Origin: Melieria omissa
Taxonomy: Eukaryota > Arthropoda > Insecta > Diptera > Ulidiidae
Reading direction: 5' to 3'
DNA: 64,000 nt
NCBI GenBank assembly: GCA_963971225.1
Contig: OZ020270.1
Span: 28,457,123-28,521,122 of the forward strand
The position numbers and the translations under genes are program-made. Positions 21,759 to 34,163 of the stretch are shown in pieces. Positions within the stretch are counted from its first letter, which is position 1. Each line of letters starts with the position of its first letter. The notes under the pieces are model-generated. The model was not told the origin of the DNA and made no database searches. It saw nothing but the letters and a program-made list of their open reading frames with translations.

Positions 21759-23262
21759 TTATATTCGTGGATAAATAGCCTCGTACACGTTTATGTCAGT
21801 TGGTTCATTGTATTGCGCTTTATTTGTTTTTGATTCGCTATTTAGTGTTTTCGTTTGTTGTCTAGTCATTACTTTAAAAAGGTTGTTGTGTTTCGTTAAA
21901 GTTTTAATGTCAGCGAATTCAATTCTTGAAAGGGCGTCGGCAGCGTAATTTTCCTTGCACCTGATATACTCGACGCTAAAATCATATTCCTCTAAATCTA
22001 ATCTCATTCTGGTAAGTTTTGATGATGGGTTTTTCATCGAGAACAAGTACGTTAATGGTCTGTGGTCGCTTCGGATAAGAAATTTTTTTCCAAAGATGTA
22101 TGCCCTGAAATACTGTATTGCCCAGTGGATTGCAGCGAGTTCTTGTTCTATAATTTGATTTGTTACTTTCTCCTTTTGTACAGGATCTCGATGCATATGC
22201 AATAGGCATTTGGAAGCCATTGTGTTCTTGGCTTAAAACTGCGCCACATGCATATTTACTTGCATCGGTTGTTATGCAAAATTCTTTACTAAAGTCTGGA
22301 TATTGTAAGATTTTTGGGCTTAATAATTGATTCTTGCAGTATTCGAAAGACTTTTGGCACTGTTCGGTCCATTCAAATTGAACATTTTTTCTACTTAATC
22401 TTGTTAGATGCCTTGATGATTCAGCGAAGTGGGGTATAAACCTTCTATAATAGTTGCAAAAGGCTACGAAGCGTTTAGCTTCATCACCGTTTTTAGGCGG
22501 TGGGTAGCTTTTAATTATTGCGAATTTGCTTTCATCAGGCAATATGCCTTCGTCTTTGCATTTGCGACCTAAGAATGTTACTTCCTGGCGAAAGAATGTG
22601 CATTTATCTGGGTGTAATTTTAGGTTATGCTTTCTACAAGTTTCAAAAACGTCGGTTAAGTTTTTTATCATGTGCTTTGCTGAGCAACCAATGACGACTA
22701 AATCGTCCATGTATAGGAATGCTTGGGCTGGACTAAGCCCGGAGAAGGCGAGTGACATCATTCGTTGGAATGAGTTTGGAGCTATTTTTATTCCATATGG
22801 TAATCGGTTGAAGCGAAATGAACCTTTTTCAGTTGAAAATGAGGTTATGTCTCTTGAATTTTCTTCTAGTTCTATTTGATGAAACCCGGATACTAAATCT
22901 AAGCAAAAAACAAATTTAGCTCTTCCTAACTGATCTAAAATGTCGTATATTCTTGGTAGGGGGAATTTTTCTGCTATGAGTTTTTTATTTATACCTCTAT
23001 AGTCAACTACGAGCCTCCATCTTTTTTGTGTAGTTCCTGGTAATGATTTTTTTGGTACTAGTAATATTGGGCTGTTGTACTCAGACGCTGATGGTTCTAT
23101 TATATCATCTTTTAGTAAATTATCGACTTGTCTATTTACTTCTTCTTTATGACTGTGTGGTATTCTATAATTTTTAATGTATACGGGTTGAGTATCTTTC
23201 AAGCGGAGTTTTTGTTTATAAAAGTTATTATTAGAGATTGGTTCTGTTTCCAGTGCGAACAC
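21759..23262 (-). pseudogene. pol: E reverse transcriptase and RNase H
   Basis: RT in 23262-21982: DIIEPSASEYNSPILLVPKK, CLDLVSGFHQIEL, RLPYGIKIAPNSFQ and catalytic YMDD (less usual than YIDD/YVDD). RNase H starts TTDASKYACGAVLSQ, shifts frame near 22190-22210 and ends in 22220-21759 (SDHRPLTYLF, NYAADALSRI). The frameshift makes it a pseudogene, although both active sites are readable. Confidence 0.87.
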
Positions 23263-23292
23263 ATCAAGGTATTGAGAACAAAGCTTTTGAAG

Positions 23293-23790
23293 TTATTTTT
23301 CGGCGAATTTTGGAAAATTTTTCTTTAGTTTATTATATTTTTCATTATTATTATTATTATTATCTGTACTGGAAAAAATTTCATAGTCGTTTAGACTTTC
23401 TGTTTTTATTTGAAGTTTGTTTATTAAAACGTTGTTGTTAGTAGTGTTGATAATTTTAATGAAAGGGTTTGTTTTTGATGTTATAGTGTTTGCAATGTAA
23501 ATACCGTTTTGAACTATTTGCTGCGGTATTAGTACTTCATCTTCATTAGTGTGTATTTTTATAGTGCGTATGACTTCGGATCTCGCAGGTATTGATATGC
23601 AATTTATGGAGCGTGCGTTACTCAATTCAATACATATATCTTCATGGAAATTGTTTTTTCTTAAAATAAGCCAATCTCGTTCTTGGGTGTATTCGATAAT
23701 ACAATTGTATTTTTTAATGAAATCCATGCCAATGATTCCGTCTGAAGGTATTGGGAAATCATTGTTAACTGCGTGAAATTTATGCGGTAT
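23293..23790 (-). pseudogene. pol: E protease C-terminal part and linker
   Basis: Minus frame continuing the protease begun at 29392-29560: PSDGIIGMDFIKKYNC is the conserved ILG/GMDF block of Gypsy proteases, followed by the linker to RT. It is cut on the right by the target site TAGTATGTT (23791-23799) of the LOA element and ends in a stop at 23293-23295, with RT resuming in another frame. Confidence 0.75.
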
Positions 23791-23799
23791 TAGTATGTT

Positions 23800-24491
23800 T
23801 TTTTTTTTTTTTTTTTTTGTTTTTTTTGTTTTTTTTTTTTCTGGCAACGCCACTCGCAACAAGTGCACAATTTTTTGGCGGTGCTAAAAATTTTTACATA
23901 AATCTTTAAATTCAAGTGGTTTTAATAAGCTTTTTGCTCTAAGTCTGGGTGACTTGACAAAGATTTCGGTCGTGCGTTCGCGAGTGCAGTGTTTTCATCA
24001 AGGACGGGAGCCGCTTTTGTGGATTTCTGGACCGTGGGACGCCAACCACTGCGTCGTGGTGGTTGGGCGCTGCTGAGAGGGAGTAGCTGCTAAAGGTAGG
24101 TCCGCGAAGGTCCGGTGGTTGCGACGCATTCCTCAGAGCGACACCGCAGCCAGCTCCTGAGTTCTTCCCGAGCCGCTGGACACACCACACGCGGAACTGC
24201 TGGGTGCTCCCCCGCAACAGGCGAACGTGCGCGGACTCTCCCGCCATTTCTAATAGTTGTTGGTGCTGGTTACCAGCGCCATCTCTGGAAGAAGACTACG
24301 TGCTGGGTTGGCAGCGCCATCTAGTTGCGGGTAGCGGCAACTCTTCATTGACTGCATTGACAGCGATGCCACCCAGTCTGGAGTTTGGTTTTTCTTTTGG
24401 AAATCTTTTAAATTATCCCGTTTTTATTATTTCACCTTATTTTGGTTTTATTTTGCTTTTTACCTTTTTTGCAGGTTTTGTTTTTTGATTA
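23800..24491 (+). promoter_or_regulatory. LOA 5' UTR with T-rich 5' end
   Basis: The insertion starts with about 42 nt of T interrupted by two G, then CTGGCAACGCC. The remainder (to ATG 24492) is moderately GC-rich with no convincing ORF. An internal promoter is expected in the first ~100 bp for this type of element, but no motif is certain. The T-run could instead be the tail of a separate small minus-strand insertion. Confidence 0.45.
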
Positions 24492-25739
24492 ATGAATCCT
24501 CCCAATAGGAGTATTCCAGACGTGCGGTCTAAAAACGCTCTTCATGGACGTATGTTCCCATCCCAAAAACCGGGTGTAGCAGCCCTTCCTAAACCGGACA
24601 TGCGGTCCAAAAACGCCACTGTAGAGCCTTCTGGCACTTTGGATACCAGACCTGGTACCAGTAAGGCGGCGCAAAATTTGGCTAAACCGGCTGCCCAGCC
24701 AACAGCTTCCGGTGCCAAACAAGCGCCTTCAAAGTTGGTTTACAAAAACCGCCGTGCTGCCCTGCGTTTAATTGAACGCCTTAGTCAAACTCCGGTAGGG
24801 CAACGCCTTTCAGCTGCCCCGAGGACCTTCAGCGAAATTCTCGCAGGCCACATCACAGTGGCGGTGGTCGACGAGAGCGACCCCGACGGCAGCATTTCGC
24901 CTGATAAATGGAAGACGGTTGAGGCCAGGCTAACACCGATCTTCCTCCCTCTCCTGGATGAGCATCCTGGCGATGCCCCTTCCTGTCGCGACTGCGGATG
25001 GCATCAGGGCCATGTGAAGCTGAACGCTTGCGCCGACCAAAGGTCCGTGGATCTTTTTAAGATCGCGATCTCCAGGGTGGGCGAAGTATGGCCTGGTGCG
25101 AAACTTAAGGTCGTTGCTAAGGATCAAGTCCCTAGCTGGCCAAGAGCTCGCGCCTGGATCCCAGCTGAACCCTCAGACCCGAAAGTTATCCTGGAGATAA
25201 TTCGGAGAAGCAACACAAAGCTGGTGACTTCCAATTGGAGGGTGATTCGGTTGGAGGAGCCGAGAGGGGATTTTAGATCCGCCATTTTCCTGGTGGATTC
25301 AAATTCCCTGGCCCCCTTGTCAGCCACAAATGGAGTCATTGGCTATGCCTTCTCCTCCATCATCATGAGGGTCTTCAAGAAAGACGGCGACACTAGCGGC
25401 GTCAAAGCCGCGTCGGAAGCACCTACTGTAGCTGACCAAAAGCTTGCAGGAAGTGCCCCCCGACCAGAGATCGCCTTATCCAACCTCCCACTATCCTCGT
25501 CCAACTCTGCCGCCGGTATTTCAGTTGTTGCCGACCAGAAGCACGCAACTGACAATGCCTCGTCGCATAGGTCTTGTGTCAGTGATGATTCTGACATGGA
25601 GCTGGCGGACTTCTTCCGTTCATCCCTGATGGACGAAGAAGATCTGCTGGAGTCAGACCTCGACGATGCGGCTAATATCACCGTGGTAGGGGCCACTAGC
25701 ACCACTCAAAGCAGTAATGCTGAAGGTGGTGCAAATTAA
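24492..25739 (+). CDS. LOA ORF1 protein
   Basis: 415 residues, intact. The N-terminal ~80 residues are basic and Ser/Pro/Ala-rich with a duplicated DVRSKNA/DMRSKNA motif. The central region (about 110-300) resembles the DUF4780 domain of LOA-type ORF1 proteins (ITVAVVDESDPDGSIS, WHQGHVKLNACAD, SRVGEVWPGAKL). The C-terminal part is Ser/Asp/Glu-rich and acidic. ORF1 proteins bind RNA and assemble the retrotransposition particle; no CCHC knuckle is seen. ORF2 begins in another frame close to its end. Confidence 0.85.
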   Translation: MNPPNRSIPDVRSKNALHGRMFPSQKPGVAALPKPDMRSKNATVEPSGTLDTRPGTSKAAQNLAKPAAQPTASGAKQAPSKLVYKNRRAALRLIERLSQTPVGQRLSAAPRTFSEILAGHITVAVVDESDPDGSISPDKWKTVEARLTPIFLPLLDEHPGDAPSCRDCGWHQGHVKLNACADQRSVDLFKIAISRVGEVWPGAKLKVVAKDQVPSWPRARAWIPAEPSDPKVILEIIRRSNTKLVTSNWRVIRLEEPRGDFRSAIFLVDSNSLAPLSATNGVIGYAFSSIIMRVFKKDGDTSGVKAASEAPTVADQKLAGSAPRPEIALSNLPLSSSNSAAGISVVADQKHATDNASSHRSCVSDDSDMELADFFRSSLMDEEDLLESDLDDAANITVVGATSTTQSSNAEGGAN

Positions 25740-27616
25740 CCTCCACCACTCTAAGGCTGCGGCCGCCAGCCTCATACTCCGCTTGGCAACTCACGGAGCC
25801 GTGGATTGTGAACGGCCTGGTACGCGGCCTCAGGACTAACACGCACAAATTGCTATATGCGGCGCAGGCAGGTAGGCCTAGGGCGTGCATATTAGTCAGC
25901 AACAAGTTGAGTACATTTCTGCTCTCGAATTACAGCAACGGGGACATGGTAGCGGCAAGCATCGAGCTCGATTCGGGAAAGCTCTGGATCGTCTCGGCCT
26001 ACTTGGCACATGACCATCAATCCCCTCCAGAAGATAGCCTAATCAGGTTAGTACAACATGCTGCTAATGATAGCGTAGATTTGGTAATAGGTTGTGACGC
26101 CAACGCGCATCATGAAGTGTGGGGCAGCTCAGATACGAATTTAAGAGGCGAAATTCTTTTCGATTTTATCCTCTCTACGAATCTCCAAATTTGTAATAGG
26201 GGTAATGAGCCTACCTTTATTACTAGTAATAGGCAAGAAGTTCTCGACCTCACTCTTGTCTCTCAAACTGTATCGAACCGATTGCGTAACTGGAGGGTCT
26301 CTAAGGATCACTCTTTTTCGGATCACAGATACTTACTGTGGGAAATCTCGGACAAAGCTCCGAGTCAACCCCTTTTTAGGAATTTAAAAAAGGCCAATTG
26401 GCCTCTTTATTATGATACGGTTCAGTGCCTTCTCCCAGCTGACATTCCAGGTCCGCTCGACAGTAAGGATGTACTTGATGAGTCAGTTAAGTCATTCACG
26501 TCGATGCTGAATGCAGCCCTTGACGTAGCTTGCCCTTTGAGGAAGCTGTCCACGCGGAAAAGATTCAGGCCCCCTTGGTGGTGTGCTGAAATCAGTGAGC
26601 TCCGCAGAACAGCCAGGAAGTTATTCAATAAAGCTAGACGGTCATGTACGGATGAAGTCTGGCTAGAATACAAGCTAGCTCTGAAAGCCTATAAAAACAG
26701 GCTAAGGAAAGCCAAGAGGGAGTCTTGGAGAGACTTCTGTGGTAACATAGAACTTACCACCGAAGCCTCTAGGCTCAGGAAAATACTCTCCAAATGCCCA
26801 TCTAACACCTGCTATCTCCAGAGGGAGGACGGGTCATGGGCCTCTAGTAGTGAAGAATCACTTGATATTCTGCTAGACACACACTTCCCAGGTGGCTCTA
26901 AAGACCTGGCGGACCCCCCCTGGTCGGGAAACCGCCCTCCGGTCCCGGATGCCGACCTCATTGTGACTAGACAGAAATTGTTATGGGCCGTAGATAGTTT
27001 TTTACCCTACAAGGCGCCGGGGCCAGACGGCGTCGCCCCGATAGAGATTCAGGTCACCAAGAACCTGATTCTTCCATGGTTACAGGAGATCATGAGGAGC
27101 TGCCTAGTCCTGAATCACATACCCAGTAAATGGAGACATGTGAAGGTAGTTTTTATACCTAAGGCTGGCAAAAGCTCGCATGTTCTTCCAAAAGACCTCA
27201 GACCGATTAGTCTTTCCTCTTTCCTTCTCAAAATCTTGGAAAGGTTAGTGGATACCCATATTAGGCAGTTGTTGGTCGATCGACCAATCTCGCCCTCACA
27301 ACATGCGTACTGCAGGGGTAAATCTGTAGAAACCGCTCTGCATTGTTTAGTCCATACCATAGAGAAATCACTTGAGTGCAAGGAATTTACTATGGTATCC
27401 TTTACGGATATAGAAGGGGCCTTTAACAACATCAGATCGGAAGCCATTACCGACGCACTTGCAGACCTGGGTGTAGGTGTGCCGCTAGTAGCACTGATTG
27501 AGCAGCTGCTTCGTAGCCGCGTCATCAATGCAAGTCTTGGTACCACATCTGCACAGAGATCTGTAAAAAGGGGGACCCCCAGGGAGGGGTCCTCTCGCCT
27601 CTTCTTTGGAATTTAG
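25722..27616 (+). pseudogene. LOA ORF2, first part (endonuclease, start of RT)
   Basis: Apurinic-type endonuclease (GCDANAHHEVW, DLTLVS, SDHRYLLWEI) followed by RT fingers and start of palm (FLPYKAPGPDGVAP, LRPISLSSFLLK, SFTDIEGAFNNI). The true N-terminus lies about 25722-25800, where QINLHHSKAAAASLI is readable. A small deletion before EPWIVNG then shifts the frame, so the first ATG in the long frame (25808) is not the natural start. The frame ends at 27616 because a C-run near 27580 has one base too few. Confidence 0.85.
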
Positions 27617-27618
27617 CG

Positions 27619-29292
27619 GTGAACACACTGCTAATGCGTCTGGAGAGGGCGGGGTGCCGGGTGGTCGCCTACGCAGATGATGTTGCTATTGCGGTCTCTG
27701 GAAAGTTTCCTTTAATTATCAGGGATGTATTGCAACATGGCTTGAACATCCTAACTAATTGGGCCATAGAATGTGGTCTTAGCGTTAACCCGCATAAAAC
27801 GGAGTTAGTTCTCTTTACAAATAAACACAGAGTACCTGAGATTGATCCCCCGCGGCTGCTAGGGATTGATCTGAAATTTTCTGAATCCGCCAAATATCTG
27901 GGACTTGTGTTAGACAGGAAACTTAACTGGAAACCCAACGTCCTGGAGAGAGCTAAGAAAGTCAGTATTGCCCTTTATACTTGTAAAAAGATGATAGGCA
28001 ATGTATGGGGCATAAGACCTCATATCGTACACTGGCTGTATACCGCCGTTGTTCGGCCTTTGTTGTTATATGGGATAGTAGTCTGGTGGCCTTCATTGGC
28101 CAAAAGGTCTCACTCCCAAATACTTGCCAAAATTCAAAGGTCCGCAGAGTTATGTATAAGTGGGGCCCTGCGAACTACGCCCACTAATGCTTTGGACGTT
28201 GTGCTTAACCTAATCCCATTGGATATCCTGGGGAAGCAATTGGCCGCCAATGCTGCCACCAGGATGCGCGCTTCCGCGCAATGGAGAACTGGACGTTACG
28301 GGCACTCTTCTATTCTCAATTATTTCAAAGGCATTTCTCAGGAAGTTGACTACATGACACCCAGCCTGTTCTTTGATAAGAACTATCAGGTTGTAATCCC
28401 ATCTAGAGCCGAATGGGAGCTGGGTGCGCTCCCTGCCAGCGGTGATATCCATATTTATGCGGATGGTTCGAAACTGCTTGGTCAGGTGGGCTGTAGTATC
28501 TACTCAGAAGGATTAAACCTTAACTTGAAGCTCCGGCTGCCAGATTACTGTAGTGTCTTCCAGGCCGAGGTCACAGCAATCTGTGCAGCCTCCGATTGGC
28601 TCAGGGTAAACAGGATATCGGTTACTGATATCCTTATATTATCAGATAGCCAATCAGCTCTTAGAGCTCTGGATGCGGTCAAAATAACATCAAAGACTGT
28701 TCTCAGCTGCAGCAAATCTCTAAACGAGACTGCCAAGCAGCTTCATATTCGCCTATGCTGGGTTCCAGGTCATAGGGATATTCCAGGGAACTGTAGAGCG
28801 GACGAGCTCGTGAGACAGGGCACCACTGAGCAGTTAAGCCAAGAGCTGACCACGCTCGGTGTCCCTCTTCTAACATGTAAGCTTCGTACCCAAGCGAGCT
28901 CTACACACGATACGAATTTAAGATGGGTTGAAGGCAACACAAGCCTCCTTGCGCGCCAACTTTGGCCAACCTTAAATCCTCGGCGTTCTAAAGAACTCCT
29001 CTCACTAAACAGAGCCCAGATCAGAACCATGATCGGCGTCCTTACGGGTCATTGCCTAATCGGCACCCACGCAAAAAGGATGGGGCTGTTTTCGAACGAC
29101 TTCTGTCGCAGCTGTATGGACGAGGAGGAGGAAGAAAATATTCCTCACTTCCTATGTTACTGTCCTGCTTTGTCCAGAAGAAGGCAGACCCACTTAGGCA
29201 ACTTCTTCTTCGGTAGTCTAGATGATCTAGCTGATAAGACCATACGCCGTCTACTAAGCTTCGTTAATAGCTCTAATTGGTTTAACGAGTGA
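27619..29292 (+). pseudogene. LOA ORF2, second part (RT palm, RNase H, zinc motif)
   Basis: Continuation of ORF2 after the one-base frameshift: RT catalytic YADD (near residue 20: VAYADDVAIA), thumb, then RNase H (IYADGSKLLGQVG, FQAEVTAI, LSDSQSALRAL, WVPGHRDIPGNCRADELVR) and a C-terminal CxxC...H...C motif (CRSCMDEEEEENIPHFLCYC). Read together with the upstream part it has the complete domain set of an LOA-clade ORF2. Confidence 0.88.
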
Positions 29293-29391
29293 GCGAAATG
29301 ATGCTCGATCTCATGTGGTATCACAATGGGCCGCCTGGCCTAAGTGTGCTCCTCCTGGGACAGCCACACCTACCTACCTACCTAGTATGTT

Positions 29392-29888
29392 ATCAATATC
29401 TATGTCTGCTACGGCTTTTCCGAGGGTTGGCGTTAAGCCTTGACCTACGCCACTAAGATGTGTTATATTTTTTGTGTCTATTTCTTCATTTAAAATTTTC
29501 CCTATTTTGATTACGGATACATCAGCACCAGTATCTATTAATAATGTTAATTTTTCATCACAAAGGGATGTTTTTGTTGTTAGATAAGAGCAGAGATTTA
29601 GATTTAGATGGAATATGGTTCTTGTTTTTAAGTTTCTTGATTCAGGGGCGCTTGGTCGTTTCCCGATGCGTTGTCGGTAATGACCCTTAGGGATCTATTG
29701 TCATGGCCACGACCGCGACCTCTGTTATAATTGTTTGGATGGTTGTTATTATTGTTACTGTAATTATTGCTGTTGTAACTTTGGCGGTTGTAGCCGCGGT
29801 TTGAAAACCCGCGCCCACGCCGTTGTGATTGGCCTCTACCATAGCGTTGGTTTTGGGTACCACCTCTAGATAAGTTATTATAAAATAG
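29392..29888 (-). pseudogene. E nucleocapsid and protease start
   Basis: Minus strand: an Asn/Arg/Gly-rich basic segment (RGRGFSNRGYNRQ, then an Asn-rich run, NYNRGRGRGHD), typical of gag nucleocapsid in Gypsy elements lacking a CCHC knuckle. It is followed, in another frame, by protease with LLIDTGADVSV near 29530-29560. Bounded by the LOA target site (left) and the ATAG duplication of element F (29885-29888, right). Stops occur in all frames between the two modules. Confidence 0.75.
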
Positions 29889-30157
29889 TGTGGGTTATTT
29901 CATATAAAATGCAGGAATACTTTATTGGTATACATCTACAAACTACTTACAAGCAGCACTTAAACTAGAAACCAAATGTTAGATTTGTGAGTCGTCTTTC
30001 TGTGCACGTGCCGCTGTCGTAACGCCGCTGTCGGAAGAAGATCTTGCAAGAAAAGGAAGGTGGCAGCAGTGCTGTTCGGCTCAGTGCTGCCAGGCTCAGC
30101 TTTCGGCTTTCGACATGTGCAGCGTTGCATTAGGGAGCCTAGATGCAGCGCGCCACA
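29889..30157 (-). repeat. F 3' LTR
   Basis: 269 bp, TGTGGGTTATTTC...GCGCGCCACA, uninterrupted. Preceded on the coding strand by a purine-rich AAAAGGGTGGAG tract (30159-30172). Confidence 0.92.
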
Positions 30158-30170
30158 TTACTCCACCCTT

Positions 30171-33100
30171 TTAGAAACGAAAACGAACTCGGCGTCCAGA
30201 ACGTGTTCGGTATTCCGATTTCTCGCCTGCCGCCGAAACATTTTGGCTTTCGTTGACGATGTACGCTGCCTTGAGACGATCGATGCTCACGTTGGTCTGT
30301 TTCCCGTTAATGTCGATCTTAAAATATTTGTCGCATCGTTTGAGCACAGGATACGGGCCTTCATACGGGGCTTGCAGTGGCCGACGTACTCCGTCCGTCC
30401 TGACGAAAACGCAGGGTGTCTTATCGAGTTGTGTTTCGATGAAAATTTGGCGTGATCTGCTGTTAGCATAGGTGTCAATTCGCGCATTTTCGTTCTAAGG
30501 TTTTGAACGAAGTCCTCTTCCGCCAGGCCGTTGCTGTCGCTTTGCGAATGGTGGAAAAATTCCCCAGGAAGCCGGATAGTTTCACCGTAAACTAGCTCCG
30601 CTGGCGTAGCTTTTACGTCTTCTTTGTAGGATGCGCAGTAGCCCAATAAAATTAACGGCAGCACCTCGACCCAGTTTTGCGTTTGGTAACACTTGATCGC
30701 CGTTTTGAGTGTTCGGTGGCTACGCTCTATAATGCCGTTTGCAGCAGGGTGGTACGCCGTTGTTCTCAGATGTTGCGTACCCAAAAGGCGATTTAGGTCG
30801 CGAAATAATGACGATTCAAACTGACGTCCTTGATCAGTGGTGACTCTCAATGGCACGCCGAATCGGCTTATCCAATTGGTGTAGAAAACGAATGCGACTG
30901 ATTCGGCTGTGATATTTTCGAGGGGGGTAGGCCTCCACCCATCGCGTGTAACGGTCGATGCAAGTGAGGCAATATCGATAGCCTTTACATGGGGGTAATG
31001 GGCCTACGATGTCCATATTAACGTGTTCGAATCTCTTACCCGGTAGTAAATACCTTGCTCCCTGCGATTTGTTGTGGCGTTGGATCTTTGCTTTTTGGCA
31101 GGCCAGGCAGCCTTTGGTCCATTCGCGGCAATCTTTCCTCATATTTGGCCACACGAATTTTTCTGCAACTAGTTTTATGCTTTTAGCTGCTCCACCGTGA
31201 CATATGTTGTGAATTGAATCAAACTCGATTTTTCGAAAAGGTTCTGTAAGAAAAGGCCGTGCGTTACCCGTACTTACGTCACAATAAATTTTAGCATCGG
31301 TACCAGGAACGACGAACGCTTTGAGATCTAGACTGGAGTTGTTGTTTCTCGCTCTCTGGAGTTCGTCATCTGTTGACTGGCTGTTCGCCAGCTGTGCGTA
31401 GTCGATTGTTTGTGTCGTGTGGATTGCGTCGATACGGGATAGTGCGTCAGCTATGGCGTTCTCTCTTCCGGGCAGGTAACGGATGTCCGTCGTAAACTGG
31501 CTGAGAAAATTGAGGTGCCTAATTTGTCTGGGCGAAGCGTTTTCCAGTTTTTGGTGGAAAGCGAATTGTAATGGCTTATGATCCGTATAAATGCAAAATT
31601 GCTGCCCTTCAACCATGTGTCGAAAGTGTTTTACAGCTTTATACGCGCCTGAAAGTTCGCGGTCGTACGTGCTGTATCGCTGTTGTGCTGGGCTGAGCCG
31701 CTCTGAGTAGAAACCTAAGGGTCGCCACTGTTCGCCGTCGTGTTGTTGTAGCACGGCGCCTAATGCTGTGCCGGATGCGTCGACATTAAGAGCTAATGGT
31801 GCTCCAGGCTTAGGAAAAACCAATAATGATGCTCTGGCTAACTCGTTTTTGCAACGCTGAAAGGCCTCGTTTGCTTCTTCGCTCCATTCTACTTTCGATG
31901 TGTCGTGTTTCTTATTTCCCTTTATCAGACTGGATAAAATGCTTTGGCTAGCCGCTGCTTTGGGCAAGAAATGACGAAAAAAATTTAACATACCCAAAAA
32001 ACGTCGTAAATCGCACGCCCGCTCCGGTTTCTTGAATTCGATGATAGCCTTTACTCTCTCTGGTGGTGGTTTTACCCCTTGCGGCGTGATAATATATCCG
32101 AGGAACGTTACCTCTGGTTTTCCGAGGACGCATTTCGAAGGGTTGATGATGAGGCCGGATTCGCGCAGCTTTTCGAATACCGCACATAGGTGACGTCGGT
32201 GCTCTTGCTCATCTTTGGAAGACACCAAAATGTCGTCTAGGTACGGCCAAGCAAAGTCGAGATCTCGCAGCAGGTGGTTTATGAAACGTTGAAAAGTCTG
32301 CCCAGCGTTGCGCAGCCCGAAACACATATATACGAACTCGAACATGCCGAACGGTGTCGTTATGGCTGTCTTTGGGATATCGGCTGGTTCTACCGGAAGT
32401 TGGTGGTACGCACGGCGCAAGTCGATTGTTGAAAAAATTTTGCATCCGTGCAGTGTGTGCGTGAAATCGTGAAGGTGGGGGATGGGATAGCGATCGGGCT
32501 CGGTAACGCTGTTCAGCCGTCTGTAATCCCCACACGGTCTCCACTCACCGTTCCTCTTTTGCACCATGTGTAAAGGGCTTCGTGACGGTCGACAAATACC
32601 TGCGTCGAGGAGCCCTTGTATCTCTGCTTTCGCTGCTTTCAGCTTGTCGGGCGCTAAACGTCTAGGTCTTGAAAAGACTGGAGGGCCTTTTGTGATGATA
32701 AAATGAGTTACATCATGATTAACGTTCTTAACAACCGTGCTCTGTTGTGTCAGCTCCTTAAACTCGCTCAGTAGCTCTCGAAAGGGTGAGTCGTGTTTAA
32801 AAAATGACAATTTACCTGATTCGTCGCTGATTTCTCGAATAGCGCAGACTTGCGATGCGCTGGTTAGACTATCCACTAGCTTGCGTTTGTGTAAATCGAC
32901 TAAAATGTTGAATCGTGCCAGGAAATCCGCTCCCAGAATAGGTTGTGAAACATCGGCAACAATGAACCGCCACGGAAAGTTTCGGCGCAGCCCGATGTTC
33001 AAACAGAGTCGTTTTTCGCCGTACGTTTTTATTTTCGATTTGTTTGCGGCGTACAATTGTAAATCAGCGTCAGGCTGCTGCCGTTGCGCTGGTGTGGTTG

Positions 33101-33257
33101 GGATGACACTGACCTCCGCGCCGGTGTCCACTAAGAATTTTGTTTTGCTGTTTTGATCGACGACGATGAGACGGCGACTAGTCTCGGCAGGCCTGTTACG
33201 TACCGTCGTTGGTGACAGGGCCGTTAGTTTAAAGCCACAGCGCATGGCTCCCTGCAT
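30171..33257 (-). pseudogene. pol: F pol (PR, RT, RNase H, IN) with frameshift
   Basis: The 807-residue frame 33257-30834 has protease DTG ([13 protein letters not shown]), RT ([42 protein letters not shown], catalytic YLDD), RNase H ([25 protein letters not shown]) and the integrase zinc module. Near 30930 a C-run has one extra base and shifts the frame within the integrase core. The core continues at 30856-30287 ([28 protein letters not shown]) and, after a further shift near 30430, ends at a stop at 30171-30173. It overlaps gag by 34 nt, suggesting ribosomal frameshifting. Confidence 0.88.
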
Positions 33258-34045
33258 TTAGTTGCTTTTCCGCCGAATTTCTTGTGATACCAGCATACAT
33301 CATTTCCGCTGTCAGGCGTGCGCGTGCGTCTGCGTGAACTTGATCTCCGTCTTTGTCTCCCGCGCTGCTGAACTTCGGCTTTAATCTCGGCTATCTCTCG
33401 TGCCAGGGTGCATATTTGCTGCGACAAGCTTGCCTCCTCGCTCTTCACCGCTACCGAGTGTACGTGCGGGCCGTCACTGACCTCGCATATCTTGTCTGCG
33501 AGCAAAGCGATTTTTTCTAGTGGTTCGGTGCTGATAGAGATTATTGTCCGTATGTGTTGAGGCAATCTGCTCAGCCAAATCGATTTCATCATACCGTCGT
33601 TCATCTCGTTGCCGGCCAGTTGTCGCATTTCGCGTAGCAAATATGATGGTCGTGTGTCGCCCAGCTCCAAATCTTGCAGTAGCTTCTTTAAACGTTTTTG
33701 CTCGGAATCGGCGAACTGTTCCAGTATTCGCGTTTTTAGGGTTTTGTACATCTCAGTCGTTGGCGGGTTCAGAATTATGTCGCTTATTTGCGCTAGCACG
33801 TTGCTTTCTATAGCGGCGACTACGGTGTGGTATTTGGATTTGTCACTCGTTATGCCGGCCGCAATGAATTGCGACTCGACTTGTGCCAGCCATAGTTCAG
33901 GCCTCGCGTGCCAAAATGGCGGAATTTTGACGGTGAGTGCACTTTCGTGCTGTGCGTCGCTCCTGCGTGGCTGCTCGTCGATTGGGGCGGCTGTAAAATC
34001 TACAGCCTGGTTACCGGATTCCATCGCGGTCTCTGCCTTTGGCAT
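33224..34045 (-). CDS. gag: F gag
   Basis: 273 residues, intact. A capsid-like domain ([56 protein letters not shown]) resembles gag of CsRn1/arthropod Gypsy elements. A basic Arg/Ser tract ([15 protein letters not shown]) precedes a C-terminal [18 protein letters not shown] zinc-knuckle-like motif. Its end overlaps pol. The 133 bases upstream to the LTR contain the primer site at 34164-34176 and no other gene. Confidence 0.85.
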   Translation of the reverse strand: MPKAETAMESGNQAVDFTAAPIDEQPRRSDAQHESALTVKIPPFWHARPELWLAQVESQFIAAGITSDKSKYHTVVAAIESNVLAQISDIILNPPTTEMYKTLKTRILEQFADSEQKRLKKLLQDLELGDTRPSYLLREMRQLAGNEMNDGMMKSIWLSRLPQHIRTIISISTEPLEKIALLADKICEVSDGPHVHSVAVKSEEASLSQQICTLAREIAEIKAEVQQRGRQRRRSSSRRRTRTPDSGNDVCWYHKKFGGKATKCREPCAVALN

Positions 34046-34163
34046 TCCGTGTTAACTTGACGTTGTCGGAGCCTGTGCGTGCCCGTGCGATGTTCTCGAG
34101 GTCGCCTGTTGCCTCTGGTCTAAAGTTGTACGTTCAGGCTGGCTTGTTGTCAGGTTGCCAGTT

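Larger units (their letters stand above)
23800..29382 (+). mobile_element. LOA-clade non-LTR retrotransposon
   Basis: 5.58 kb, flanked by a 9-bp target duplication TAGTATGTT (23791-23799 and 29383-29391). It contains a 5' UTR, ORF1 and ORF2 (endonuclease, RT, RNase H) and a 3' end of short CTAC repeats. ORF1 is of the DUF4780 type, and the RNase H after RT supports the LOA clade. Full-length in structure but ORF2 is disrupted. It is inserted in the protease region of element E, in opposite orientation. Confidence 0.88.
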
